DNA of 20,018 nucleotides, from positions 1 to 20,018 of the forward strand of contig JALLAP010000109.1 in assembly GCA_036939355.1 (NCBI GenBank), given 5' to 3'. A program made the position numbers and the translations under genes. Positions 7,362-16,084 of this stretch are shown here, in pieces (position 1 is the stretch's first letter; every line of letters begins with the position of its first letter). The stretch comes from Thalassiosira profunda. Its lineage: Eukaryota > Bacillariophyta > Thalassiosirophyceae > Thalassiosirales > Thalassiosiraceae. The notes under the pieces are model-generated. The model was not told the origin of the DNA. It searched no databases and worked only from the letters and a program-made list of their open reading frames with translations.

Positions 7362-9767
7362 CTAGAAAGGAAGCAGGTCAAAGATCTGGTTTGTGATCGA
7401 TGCACCCCTCGTCTTCGACCGGACCTTCTTGTCCGCGCTCTTGAGAAATCCCTTAACGTCTTTCGGAGCCAGGTAAGCCGCGGAGACAGTGCAAGTCAGT
7501 TCCCCAAACTCCACCCCGTTCCGCAGAATGGGCCGCGACACGTTCGTTTTCTGCACGTTCGATTTGGAAGGCGTCTGCATGTCCAACTCGGAGCACAGGG
7601 CTTTCAGATTCAGCGCCACGGCTCCGATGACGTCGTCGCCGCTCGCTAGATCCTCGTCCATCACGGTCATGTACAGCATCGACCCATCGGAAAACCCCGC
7701 TTCGTCTTCGTCCAAGGTCAGATGCATGTCGTGCTTCCAGACGGGATTCAGTTCGCGCTGTATGACCTTCGTCGACGGCCACCCCTTCTTCCACAGGTGC
7801 GGTTTGGGGTACGATATGAAGAGGATGTAGGGATCCGACAGTCCTCCGACGTCCATCACTGGCAAATTGGTGCATTTCAGGTCCGACACGAGCAAGTGGA
7901 TCTGGGGTTTGTGGTGGTGCCGGTGCGAATGGGTGCTGTGCGCCGATTCCCCTCCGGGAGCCGTCGCTCCGTTCATTTTCACNGTGGTGGTGCCGGTGCG
8001 AATGGGTGCTGTGCGCCGATTCCCCTCCGGGAGCCGTCGCTCCGTTCATTTTCACCACGTAACCGCCCCGGATGGGCTTGTGATCCGATGTGATGAAATC
8101 GGGGCACGGTTCGTACAGGAACGGCACGACGTTGTCCTCCAGTGCATCGGCCGACTTCCACAATATCCGATCGGTGTAGCTCGGGGTCCGTTTCTCGTTG
8201 TACTGGTATCCCTCGCCCCGCGCCACCTTGAAGGTCGGCGGCCAATTGCACGGCAGCGTCTTGAATCCGACGAGGCATTCCTTCTTCTCCAAGGCCATGG
8301 CCAATTCGTCGCCGTCGTTCAGCACCTGCCAATCCTCCGCTTCCACGAGGGCCTTTGCGGCGGCGAAATGCGATCCGTTAGCCGGGTTAGCCAGGTTTGC
8401 CTCGTTTGTCGAGTTGGATGGGTTCGTTTCGTCCACTGGCTCGTTCTCTTCGGCCACAACCTCCTCCGCATCAGCACTATCGTCGCAAGCATTATTGGAA
8501 CCCTTCAGCGCCTCCCCGTCGACCAGGGGAGCATCCTTCTTGGACGTCGTCGACGATCCCATCCCCTTTTTCGACATCATTGTCCTCTTCATGTTCATCG
8601 TCGACCGCAGCTTATTCTTCATGTTCTTCTTCTTCTTCTTCAGCTCCTCGTTCTCCCCGAAGCGGATGCGGTAATTCAGGTCCCCGCACAAAAACATGTG
8701 GTGCGATATGATCGTGGCGTCGTGGAGGTGATAAGCGGGGTCCGTCTTGGCGCCCGCGAAGATCTCCGCCAAATTTTTGTTCCGATTGGCGTAGTGATTC
8801 AATCCCTCGTGCGCCTCGAGGTGGCACGTCATGAAGGAGAGGCGGGTGCCCCGCAGGGTGAGGGTGCAGATGATGCCGCCCTTGTTGGCCAGGACGGAGC
8901 CGATGCCCGTGTTCTCCCCGGCCATGTGCACGTCCGTAATCTCCCCCGCGATTTCCTTGCGCGCGAGCACGATGAGGCGCATCTCCCCTCTTAACTTGGC
9001 CGCCACGAGCTCGTACGACAGACACTGCTGCTCGACGAGCTCGGCGAATTTACGGGTGTCGTAGGGCGCCGACCGCGCCGCCTTGGTGATGGCGTTGTTC
9101 TCCGAGATGCGCGAGATGCGGGTCGTCTGCCGTACAGCCGGGCTGCGGTGGGTTTTAAACAAGACAATCAAAGCAGCATATGAGATGTGTACAAGGACAA
9201 TGAGATTTTGCGAGAAGAGATAATCAATCAATTGCAATTGATTGGCATAGACTCTGACGTCATACCACAACAACCTTAAACTCACGCCTTGTACGCCTGC
9301 TGGGCCGTCAATCCCCGTATCATCAAACTCCCCTTTCTTAGCGTCTTGGTCGTCCACCTTTTCGTCTTCTCCGTCTCCTTCTCCAACCCCGCCACGGCAT
9401 TGTTGGCCGCCTCCACCACGTCGTCCACCACGGGAATGCGCTCCCCCGGCTGCTCCCGCTCGCTGGCCGAGGCGTCCACGAGCCCCTCGAGGTCGTCGCC
9501 GCTACTCTCTTTTTTCGCGCTTTTTTCGACAAACGCCGCCTCCTGCATCCCCAGCACGATGATGTCAAACTGCTTCTTCTTTCCTTTTAAAGATGCCAAC
9601 GCTTCGTCCACCCCCTCGGCCGCCACGGGATACTGGGTGGATGAGACGGGGGCGTCGATTTCGCCGTCGTGGGGGACCCATTGCGCGAAGGAGGCGGGCG
9701 TCGGCTCGGCGTTGCCGACGTTGGCGCTGCAGACGAGGACGGTTATGTCTGAGGGTGATGACGCCAT
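7362..9767 (-). CDS. Inositol polyphosphate 5-phosphatase with C-terminal C2 domain
   Basis: Removes the 5-phosphate from phosphoinositides or soluble inositol phosphates. Exon 1 is 9767-9286, exon 2 is 9142-7362, with a 143-nt intron (GTGAGT..CGCAG) that closes in phase. After collapsing the 73-base duplication the gene encodes 729 residues. The ATG at 9767 directly precedes the first strand of the catalytic fold, ITVLVCSANVGNAEP. Then come DIIVLGMQEAAF with the metal-binding Glu (residue 76), SYELVAAKLRGEMRLIVLAR, NTGIGSVLANKGGI, FMTCHLEAHEG, FLCGDLNYRIRF (~311-322), PSYTDRILW (~481-489) and SDHKPIRGGYV. Two insertions are unusual: an acidic/serine-rich stretch at ~80-150, and ~100 residues after GDLNYRIRF that begin lysine/methionine-rich and turn acidic and asparagine-rich. 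A His-rich linker (HSTHSHRHHH) leads to a C2 domain at ~548-655 (GLSDPYILF, LNPVWKHDMHLTL, VMDEDLASGDDVIG), which would bind membrane lipid, perhaps with Ca2+. Substrate preference cannot be read from sequence. Confidence 0.93.
7911..8055. repeat. 72-bp perfect duplication around one N (assembly artefact) in 5-phosphatase
   Basis: Bases 7911-7982 equal 7984-8055, with N at 7983. On the minus strand the duplicated segment encodes VVKMNGATAPGGE to HSHRHHH. Collapsing the 73 bases joins the phosphatase domain to the C2 domain in one frame. Confidence 0.95.
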
Positions 9768-9874
9768 GGTGAGGGGGTGACGTGAAGCAAGGTGAGGCTG
9801 CGAGGTCGGCGTCGACACAGGCTTTGTTGCCAATTGCCAATTTTGTTGCAGTGGAAAAATCTTTGAGATCTTCA

Positions 9875-9902
9875 ATTCCTCTGTAGAATTGTACAGAGGA
9901 AT
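9875..9902. promoter_or_regulatory. Perfect 11-bp stem, 6-nt loop hairpin
   Basis: ATTCCTCTGTA and TACAGAGGAAT are exact inverted copies around GAATTG, 108-135 nt upstream of the 5-phosphatase ATG. It could be a 5' UTR hairpin or a dimeric factor site. No function is known. Confidence 0.4.
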
Positions 9903-10088
9903 CAGTATTAAAGTGGCAAGGGAGAAGGGGAGGGGGGGAGAGAGAAGAGCGCAGAGGCACCTTTCCCGCTCCTCCAAACAAACAACAGCCCCGAGCGTCC
10001 TGGCGGCCGCTGCGTTCCGCTTCATTCATTGCTCGCCGTCAATTCGCCCGGCGTAATTTGGCCGGCGCACGTCCAGGCGCTTTGAAAT

Positions 10089-10104
10089 CGCCGGCCGGCC
10101 GGCG
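10089..10104. repeat. 16-bp GC palindrome
   Basis: CGCCGGCCGGCCGGCG is its own reverse complement. It lies in otherwise unassigned sequence about 320 nt upstream of the 5-phosphatase start. It may simply reflect local CpG richness. Confidence 0.35.
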
Positions 10105-10170
10105 TAGGAGTCTGACCTTCGTTCTGAGACCCCCACTGGAGGACGCGAATATCTCACTCAGATTTTGGTG

Positions 10171-11247
10171 AAATAGCCGGGTCCTTTAGTGGTGGCGCCT
10201 CCCAAGCCACTCGTTGCCACGGCAGGCCTCCAGGCGCCGCTATCCCCCCGCCGCCCTCTTGACGGGCCGCGCGGCCTCTATCGCCGGCGCGCCGTCGTTG
10301 GAGGGGATGTCCGATGGTGTCTCTGCACCGGGGGCGGTCGGTGGCGGCGTACTGCGGCTCGGCGACCCCCCCAAAAGGGCCACATCGTCGACGGTCCTGC
10401 GAGACATCCACCGCCTCATATCCCACCCTCTGGGAGACGGCCTGCAGGCGCTGCGCAGCGCTTGACCCGTTTTCTGCGGCATTCAACTACGCGGCTAGGG
10501 CGCCGTGCCTCGGCCATCGCGCCCCCGGGCTTCGGCGGATGGCTTTGTAATGGGTTCTCCTAGGCAGTAGCTGGCGGCCGCGTGCTTGATGCTTGACGTG
10601 CCCGGCCACAAGTCGACTGCGTATCCTGCATTGAGGTCGGCGGCTGCCTGGCGATCTGTTCGGGAGAGTACCAGGACGAGCTGTCCTCGCTGGGGCGCCT
10701 GGTGGAGTACACAGTCGGTGAGGGCGGAGCGCTTGCGAGTTGGCCGGGGCGGGGGAGAGCAGGCTGAGCGGGTGGGTTTGCGGGGAGATGTGCTCGAGAG
10801 CGAGCAGGAGCACGCGTCCATGTAAATGCTGGAGATGCTGGGGGAGAACGACGGCAACGCGCAGGCCATAACGTTGTGGGGGTTGTACGCGTTGCAGGAC
10901 GGAAAGGCGCGGGTTGGCGTCTGGGGCATCAGAGGTGGGCTCCTCGAGCGGTACGCGCGCGGGCCGGCCAGCGGTGCAGCGCGCAGTCCATCGGGGAGTA
11001 CATCGTGGGACGATACAAGTTTGCGGCGGGGGCACGAACTGGCTTCTTCACGTGGCTCTGCAGGGAGGGCATCACGGGCCGGTATTGGCGTAGACGGAGG
11101 GCGGGTATGCTGCGAAGTGCTCTGCGGGTGGGCTTCGGTGAGTGCTGCCAACCTTTTGCTCTGCAATTACGATTGTTCTATGATTGTTATGAATTTCTCA
11201 TGCGTGATTGTTGCATCAACAGATACAATCCATTGATGCACGTGTGA
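10171..11247 (+). pseudogene. Possible decayed or unrecognised plus-strand gene
   Basis: No family is recognised. Stretches with coding-like composition occur on the plus strand in changing frames. They are around 10250-10465 (..GAPSLEGMSDGVSAPGAVG.., ..VLRDIHRLISHPLGDGLQA, ending in TGA), 10633-10717 (EVGGCLAICSGEYQDELSS..GRLVEYTV), 10826-10965 (MLEMLGENDGNAQAITLWG..YALQDGKARVGVWG..) and 10980-11137 (SIGEYIVGRYKFAAGARTGF..TWLCREGITGRYW). A good intron follows at 11138-11222: donor GTGAGT, AT-rich body, acceptor CAACAG. The segments are separated by a TAA at 10823-10825 and by frame changes, one of which would close with one added G in the GGG near 10965. It may be a pseudogene, a real multi-exon gene with small exons, or partly chance in GC-rich DNA. 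Minus-strand frames here looked less coherent. Confidence 0.25.
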
Positions 11248-11310
11248 TTCTGGAACGATCCCTCCAAGGGGTCGCTCTGCCCGCCCATCGCCGCGCTGTG
11301 TCCGCCATCT

Positions 11311-14300
11311 CTACGTTTGTGCGAGGTTGAACGTCGACATGAACGTCTCGACGAAGCAGCCTTCCGACACGTCCTCGTCCGCGTCCAACATCAAGTGGAG
11401 GAAGAGGCTGAACATGCACATGACGAGCTTGGTCTGCTTCTGCTCCAGCGTGTCCGAACTGGAGCTGTTGTGCTCCCGCAGCTTCTTCATCGTCCTTTCG
11501 CTCCAAACGAAAAGACCGTCGTTCTCCCTAACCAAGCAATCATTGCTTTTCGTGGGATCGATTGCTAAGCCAACCAGCATCTCGAGGTCGGCAAATGCGC
11601 CCTTTGCATAGCCTCCCGGTCGTCGCCCGTGGGGAAAGCTGCGATGGAGTTTGGATGTGGACGTTTTGGACTGGGACTCGGCGAGCAGCTTGGCGTGTTC
11701 GGCGCCAAAGTTGTTGTCCTTGCCATCGACCTTCAGGGAATGAACAAACACGCCTCGCGAGACGTCGTGAAGAAGGGCTACGCCGTGGAGAGACGCCGTG
11801 GCCTCGCTGAGCGCCTTCGCGTACGGACAGCTGCATGTCGGCCGGAGCAACGACTTGCCCCATGTAGCCGTCGCGACATTCTTGTTGACGAGCTTCAGAC
11901 AAACAGCCAGTTCGGCGAGTGGCTGGATGTTCTCCTCAAACGCATTGATCGTCCAGTGATTGATGAGATGCCGCTCGTCGTTCAGCCTCTTGCTCTTGAA
12001 GTGGGCGAGCCGCAGTGGGATTTTTGAGGTGAGGGCGTCGCGCAACCCCACCATGCTGTTTGGCACGCTGGCTGCAAAGTTGTTGCTGATGAAGCACGCC
12101 CTTGCCTCGCCCAAAAGCTCAGCATTCGTCATGAAGGAGTGCTGGACAAGGTGGAATCGTGCGCTCGCCCGCTCCACAATGGCTGGCTGTTGAGACGACG
12201 CCCCGGCAGCTGCCTCCACATCGTCGTCGAGGAACGGATCGACGACTGGTTCCACTTTCAGAGGGAGATCGACGACGGAGCGAAGCTGGTACGCTCGCAG
12301 AAGCAAGCAATCCTCCTTCTTGTCCAACGGAGCGCCGGGGTTCTGCTGCAGCTTCGCGAGCGTTGCCTCAACGTCAGCTACATTGCCAACCAATTTGGGA
12401 ATCTTTGCACCCTTGGAATCGGACGAGGTGAGCGACCGTGCGTGAACGAAGGGAGTCAGGTTGTAGCTGAAGATGCTCTTGAGCTGAACCAGCGTGGGAG
12501 GGTTGTCCACGAAGAGAGAGCGATGGCTGTCCGGCGAATTGCCAATCTTTGCGTGGAGCAGTGCCTCTGCATTGTCGTTCGCCATGAGAATGGACTTTCT
12601 GCTCAGCATCTCCTCCTCCACTGACTTCCTCGCGTTTTCTTTGACCTTTTCAGCTTGCGCCATGAGGCCATCTCGCAGGTACCGACCGTTGGGGATGGTG
12701 GATCGCTGACGATGATGCTCAGAGTACAAGTTGGCCGTGAGCGGGTATTCATTCCCGTCCTGGTCGGTATCAATTGGATAGCCGAGGCGATCAAACGCCC
12801 CCTCCGGAGTGTGCTTGAAATGGTTCATCTCTCGAATCAATGTAGGGACGTCCAGCTCCCACTTTGCTCTGTCCTCTGTCGACCACTGGGTCTTCAGCGT
12901 CCGAAAGATTTGGAGGGTATCCGGGCCCTGTCGCGTTTCCCTGTCCCGAAAGCCAGGTCGCAGAAAGGCCTCAATGCAGGTCTTCTCGTCATAGGCCATC
13001 CGGTAGGCGCTGGGCGCGCGAGAAACGAGGCCGCGGTACCCATTGAACTGCTGGGCATCGATGATGAGCATCCCCAAATCGCGAAGCTTCTGGACTGCTT
13101 TGTCAAAAGATCGCTGTAAGGCCATGTTTGCGTCCGGCTGCCGGCTCAGTTTCTTGAACTCGCGGCGAATGTTCATGTGGCCGTCCATTTGGTCGGCAGG
13201 CTGGGTCGTTGTGCTGGTGCACTTGGCCAGCTTGCTGCTGGTCTCGTTGCGAGCCTCCAAATCTGCGAAGTGCTCTTCGCTCATGGTAGCACGGAGCTGG
13301 GTCATGCCTCCGTCTTTGTAATTCACGGCACGGCCGTAGTGGGGCACGACGTCGGTGGGATCGAAGCCAAGTCGGGTTCTCAGATTGTCAGTGAACTGGC
13401 GGCGAACGATTTGCTCGAATTCGGCGAACATGGCCTCCTCGATGCCCGGCCCGGAGCGCATCCAAACGACGTAGCCAACCTCTGTCGAATTGGGGTTGAT
13501 ATTTCCATCCTGGAATTGAAACAGGACGTGAATCAGCAAATGAGGTGGAACGCAGTAACCTTGAGCGAGCGCACTTACAAATGTGAGGCCTTCCACCTCC
13601 ATGATTATGAACCCTTGGGGCACCTTGTCCGGTGGCAGCTCCTTCTCTGACAACCCCGGCAATTGAATCCAGAACGGCGCCATGTGCCCATCGTCGGCGA
13701 TCAGATTCGTGAACCTGCCCTTGACGCCCTTGAATCTTTTGGACGCGGCCTCCGGCTCCCTCGTGTGGACGCTGTAGTGCCGGTTCATGGGACCGTTGAC
13801 ATTTTCTTTGAGGACGAGACCTCTGGCCTTGGTCAAGTGGAAGCCGCCCTCCTCGGAGTAGATGCACGCGCAATCGTCCACATTCGTCGTGAGACCGCTC
13901 TTCAGAAAGTGCACCTTTTCGGTTGGCACTTCGAGGCCTTCAGCCACGAGCCTCCGAGAGAGCAAGAGGCCCTCGCCGGCGCCTTCGGGGTTGAAACGGA
14001 ACTCCTTTGGAATATCGTTCTCGTCTCCAATAACGGCCGAGCAGAGGAGGATGCCAGCGAGATTCGACAGCATGGAGCGCACGGACGTATCTCCCACCTC
14101 CCGGTCCACGGTTTTGTGCTTGGCCGTCCGCTCGACGACGCGTGGGTCCGACATGAGCGCAGAATAGTAGCTCTCCACAGTCGAGGCGACGGGCGGCTTG
14201 ACTGAGCTGGGATCGATCGACGCAGCAACGGCAGTGGCTTTCATGGCATCGAACAGCGCTGTGTGCGTTTCAGCGCGTGTCCAAATGACCCCAATTCGAT

Positions 14301-15615
14301 TCTGGTGCTCGGCAAACTGCTCAAACATCGCATCAATTGTCATGATATCCCTCCGGCCCGTTTCACCCCACACCATGGGTGCAGATGGTTTGTCCGACCC
14401 GACGTACTTTGCTACCAGATCGTTCAATGCAGTCTTTTTGACGGGGACGAGATTATCTGCAATCATCTGCTTCTTGACGGCCGACACGTGCGATATCCCA
14501 GCCTTTCCGTCGTATTGGCCCATCTCATTTGCAATCACGTTGACTGCTTGAGCGGGAGAGTACATAATGTGTCCTTCCGGGGGAGCTGGAGGTTGGATTG
14601 AACGGCGAGCGGTAATTGTCAAAGGGCCAGCAAAATCCTTCACGACGGCGACCATTTCCAGCAACGTTTTGATTCGCGTCCTGTTGATGCTCTCCAGAAA
14701 CATTTTGGCCTCCAAATCGGTCCCGGCGAAGATGCTGTCCTCATTGATCGCATCGACTCGCAGGACGCCAGCATTTGTCACATATGTAACGTCCAGACCC
14801 ACTGACACGCCCATCTCTTTTTGCGCTGTGACGGTTATGAGATTTGGATCCGACGGCGTCGCCCTCTTCCTCGGCGACGGCTCCACCACAATGCTGCCCT
14901 CTTCGGACGCGGACGCCCTCTCCAAAAGCTCGCCGCTGTTCTCGCCCGATACGGCCGAGTGCGTTGCAATTCTATTCTCGCTGGAGGCGGGCACACTCTC
15001 CGGCGCCGCGAATAGGCGTAGCTTCTCCTTTGTTGTTTTGAGAGTGATACCGAGCGATGCTTCCGTCGTCTCCTGCGTCTTTCCATACTGCAATAGTTGC
15101 TGATTTGCAATCTGCTTCAGCTTCTGCTTGTGCACCTTTCGATGCGCTTGATCCGCAACCTTCTTTGCCGAGCTATTGGCGCATGCCGCTGCTATTGCAG
15201 GAGTATGCACGTCGAGCTCTGCTGCAGCAGTTTGCATACATTCCCGTATCAGCGCCCACTCGGCCTCGGTCGGCGGGGGCGTGCTCCCGTCCTTCTGCTG
15301 CGTTGACGAGAGCACGTCCCGTATCAAATCCTTGACCAATCCGAGGGCGGCGACCGAGTTGTACACCGCGTCGACCTTGCCTCCCGCGCTCAGCTGCTTC
15401 CGCTTCCGCTTCTTGGATCCCGCCGTTGGCCAATGCAAATTGCTGAACCCGCCGGCTAGCTCGGCCTCCGCCCCCGGCAGCGGGTCGAGGCCGCCGTCCG
15501 GCGAAGCCTCGACATGCGTAGGGTCGCTGCGTGGGCGCTGGACGTCCGTGGGCGCGGCATCGTCGCCGCCCTCGCCCGCGCCGGGGGTGGACGCGGAGGC
15601 GATGGAGGTGGGCAT
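11311..15615 (-). CDS. DDE-transposase-like protein with PDZ-like insert
   Basis: A 1434-codon ORF, or 1411 residues if the in-frame intron at 13578-13510 is spliced. The ATG at 15615 is the first in frame. Residues 68-74 are a nuclear-localisation-type basic cluster (KKRKRKQ). Residues ~258-338 resemble a PDZ domain (MGVSVGL carboxylate-loop-like, then VLRVDAINEDSIFAGTDLEA, INRTRI, GPLTITARR). Residues ~350-405 look like a DNA-binding helical region (SPAQAVNVIANEMGQYDGK). A DDE-type catalytic core is inferred from LIADDGHMAPFWIQLPGLSE (D641/D642), VNYKDGGMTQLRATM (D768) and TSTTTQPADQMDGHMNIRRE (~801-819), which parallels the 'nsT..lQPLD' segment of DDE_1 endonucleases. The C-terminal ~550 residues are not recognised. 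The intact frame over 4.3 kb suggests a functional or recently active gene. No clear terminal inverted repeats or target-site duplication were found, so a host-domesticated transposase is as likely as a mobile copy. Confidence 0.6.
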   Translation of the reverse strand: MPTSIASASTPGAGEGGDDAAPTDVQRPRSDPTHVEASPDGGLDPLPGAEAELAGGFSNLHWPTAGSKKRKRKQLSAGGKVDAVYNSVAALGLVKDLIRDVLSSTQQKDGSTPPPTEAEWALIRECMQTAAAELDVHTPAIAAACANSSAKKVADQAHRKVHKQKLKQIANQQLLQYGKTQETTEASLGITLKTTKEKLRLFAAPESVPASSENRIATHSAVSGENSGELLERASASEEGSIVVEPSPRKRATPSDPNLITVTAQKEMGVSVGLDVTYVTNAGVLRVDAINEDSIFAGTDLEAKMFLESINRTRIKTLLEMVAVVKDFAGPLTITARRSIQPPAPPEGHIMYSPAQAVNVIANEMGQYDGKAGISHVSAVKKQMIADNLVPVKKTALNDLVAKYVGSDKPSAPMVWGETGRRDIMTIDAMFEQFAEHQNRIGVIWTRAETHTALFDAMKATAVAASIDPSSVKPPVASTVESYYSALMSDPRVVERTAKHKTVDREVGDTSVRSMLSNLAGILLCSAVIGDENDIPKEFRFNPEGAGEGLLLSRRLVAEGLEVPTEKVHFLKSGLTTNVDDCACIYSEEGGFHLTKARGLVLKENVNGPMNRHYSVHTREPEAASKRFKGVKGRFTNLIADDGHMAPFWIQLPGLSEKELPPDKVPQGFIIMEVEGLTFVSALAQGYCVPPHLLIHVLFQFQDGNINPNSTEVGYVVWMRSGPGIEEAMFAEFEQIVRRQFTDNLRTRLGFDPTDVVPHYGRAVNYKDGGMTQLRATMSEEHFADLEARNETSSKLAKCTSTTTQPADQMDGHMNIRREFKKLSRQPDANMALQRSFDKAVQKLRDLGMLIIDAQQFNGYRGLVSRAPSAYRMAYDEKTCIEAFLRPGFRDRETRQGPDTLQIFRTLKTQWSTEDRAKWELDVPTLIREMNHFKHTPEGAFDRLGYPIDTDQDGNEYPLTANLYSEHHRQRSTIPNGRYLRDGLMAQAEKVKENARKSVEEEMLSRKSILMANDNAEALLHAKIGNSPDSHRSLFVDNPPTLVQLKSIFSYNLTPFVHARSLTSSDSKGAKIPKLVGNVADVEATLAKLQQNPGAPLDKKEDCLLLRAYQLRSVVDLPLKVEPVVDPFLDDDVEAAAGASSQQPAIVERASARFHLVQHSFMTNAELLGEARACFISNNFAASVPNSMVGLRDALTSKIPLRLAHFKSKRLNDERHLINHWTINAFEENIQPLAELAVCLKLVNKNVATATWGKSLLRPTCSCPYAKALSEATASLHGVALLHDVSRGVFVHSLKVDGKDNNFGAEHAKLLAESQSKTSTSKLHRSFPHGRRPGGYAKGAFADLEMLVGLAIDPTKSNDCLVRENDGLFVWSERTMKKLREHNSSSSDTLEQKQTKLVMCMFSLFLHLMLDADEDVSEGCFVETFMSTFNLAQT
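13510..13578 (-). other. Concealed in-frame intron (69 nt) in the transposase-like gene
   Basis: On the minus strand the segment starts GTAAGT and ends CTGTTTCAATTCCAG, with a branch-point-like CTGAT about 20-25 nt before the end. It is exactly 69 nt and stop-free, so the ORF stays open whether or not it is removed. Splicing joins EVEGLTF to DGNINPNSTEVGYVVWM. Confidence 0.7.
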
Positions 15616-16084
15616 TGCTCAGAGAAGGAGCCGTCGGTGGCCGCCGCCGTCCAAAGCGCCGGCGCCGTTGGCCGCGGTGGGGCCGCCCGTGATCTCCCGG
15701 GCCCGGGGAGTCGACCGGGTGGGGGCGGGGGAGCCGAGGAGGCCGCCGCCAGCCTCGATTGTGGACGGCGTAGGAGGCCGCCGCAACGGCGCCTCCTTCT
15801 TCTTCTCGACGTCTGCTGGATCCCCCGCGAGCAGGTTTTCACTCTCGCGAGGACACTGAAGGACTCGTTCTTATTATCGCGGTGCACCGCGATACTAAAA
15901 CCGGGTCCCATAGTGTGGAGCCAGGCGACGTACAGACGCCGCCGGTCGGCGGCGACGGTCAGACCGTGCGACCGCAATTGACTCGCGACCGCAATTATTT
16001 TAACGGCTAGACGTGAGGTAGGCAGTTGCAACAGCTGGAAAGCGATCTCGTGTACTGTCAGAGGTGCACCATCACGTCTCACTC
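15616..16084. other. Divergent intergenic region with clustered repeats
   Basis: This 469-bp gap separates the transposase-like gene from MYND paralogue 2. GC-rich sequence near 15616-15840 gives way to an AT-richer part. It holds a 20-bp palindrome (15875-15894), a 7-bp-stem hairpin CGCCGCC-GGTC-GGCGGCG (15937-15954) and two direct copies of GCGACCGCAATT (15968-15979 and 15985-15996). No gene was recognised. Confidence 0.6.
15875..15894. repeat. 20-bp perfect palindrome
   Basis: TATCGCGGTGCACCGCGATA equals its own reverse complement. It lies 260 bp upstream of the transposase-like start codon and 191 bp upstream of MYND paralogue 2. It could be a binding site for a dimeric factor or for the transposase itself. 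Confidence 0.6.

Larger units (their letters stand above)
9768..10170. other. Upstream region of the 5-phosphatase gene
   Basis: Non-coding by appearance. It contains a strong hairpin at 9875-9902, a purine-rich G/A run at about 9920-9950 and a GC palindrome at 10089-10104. The frame upstream of 9767 stays open to 10025 but has no recognisable domain content, so it is read as 5' flank or UTR. Confidence 0.5.

Noticed and set aside
9768..10025. 86-residue N-terminal extension of the 5-phosphatase
   Set aside because: Open only because no stop happens to fall there; it contains the hairpin and purine run, and the catalytic fold starts right after the ATG at 9767.
10495..11166. 223-codon minus-strand frame
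   Set aside because: Pro/Ser/Arg-rich with no domain, opposite the more coherent plus-strand fragments; likely a GC-rich shadow.
10177..15922. Partly matching direct repeat CCGGGTCC..TAGTG at 10177 and 15901, flanking the transposase-like gene
   Set aside because: Only 13 bases match, in direct orientation, with no extension on either side; too weak to call element ends.
11170..16020. Terminal inverted repeats of a DNA transposon
   Set aside because: By eye, the flanks share only a 7-base TGTTGCA match in inverse orientation, and no target-site duplication was found.
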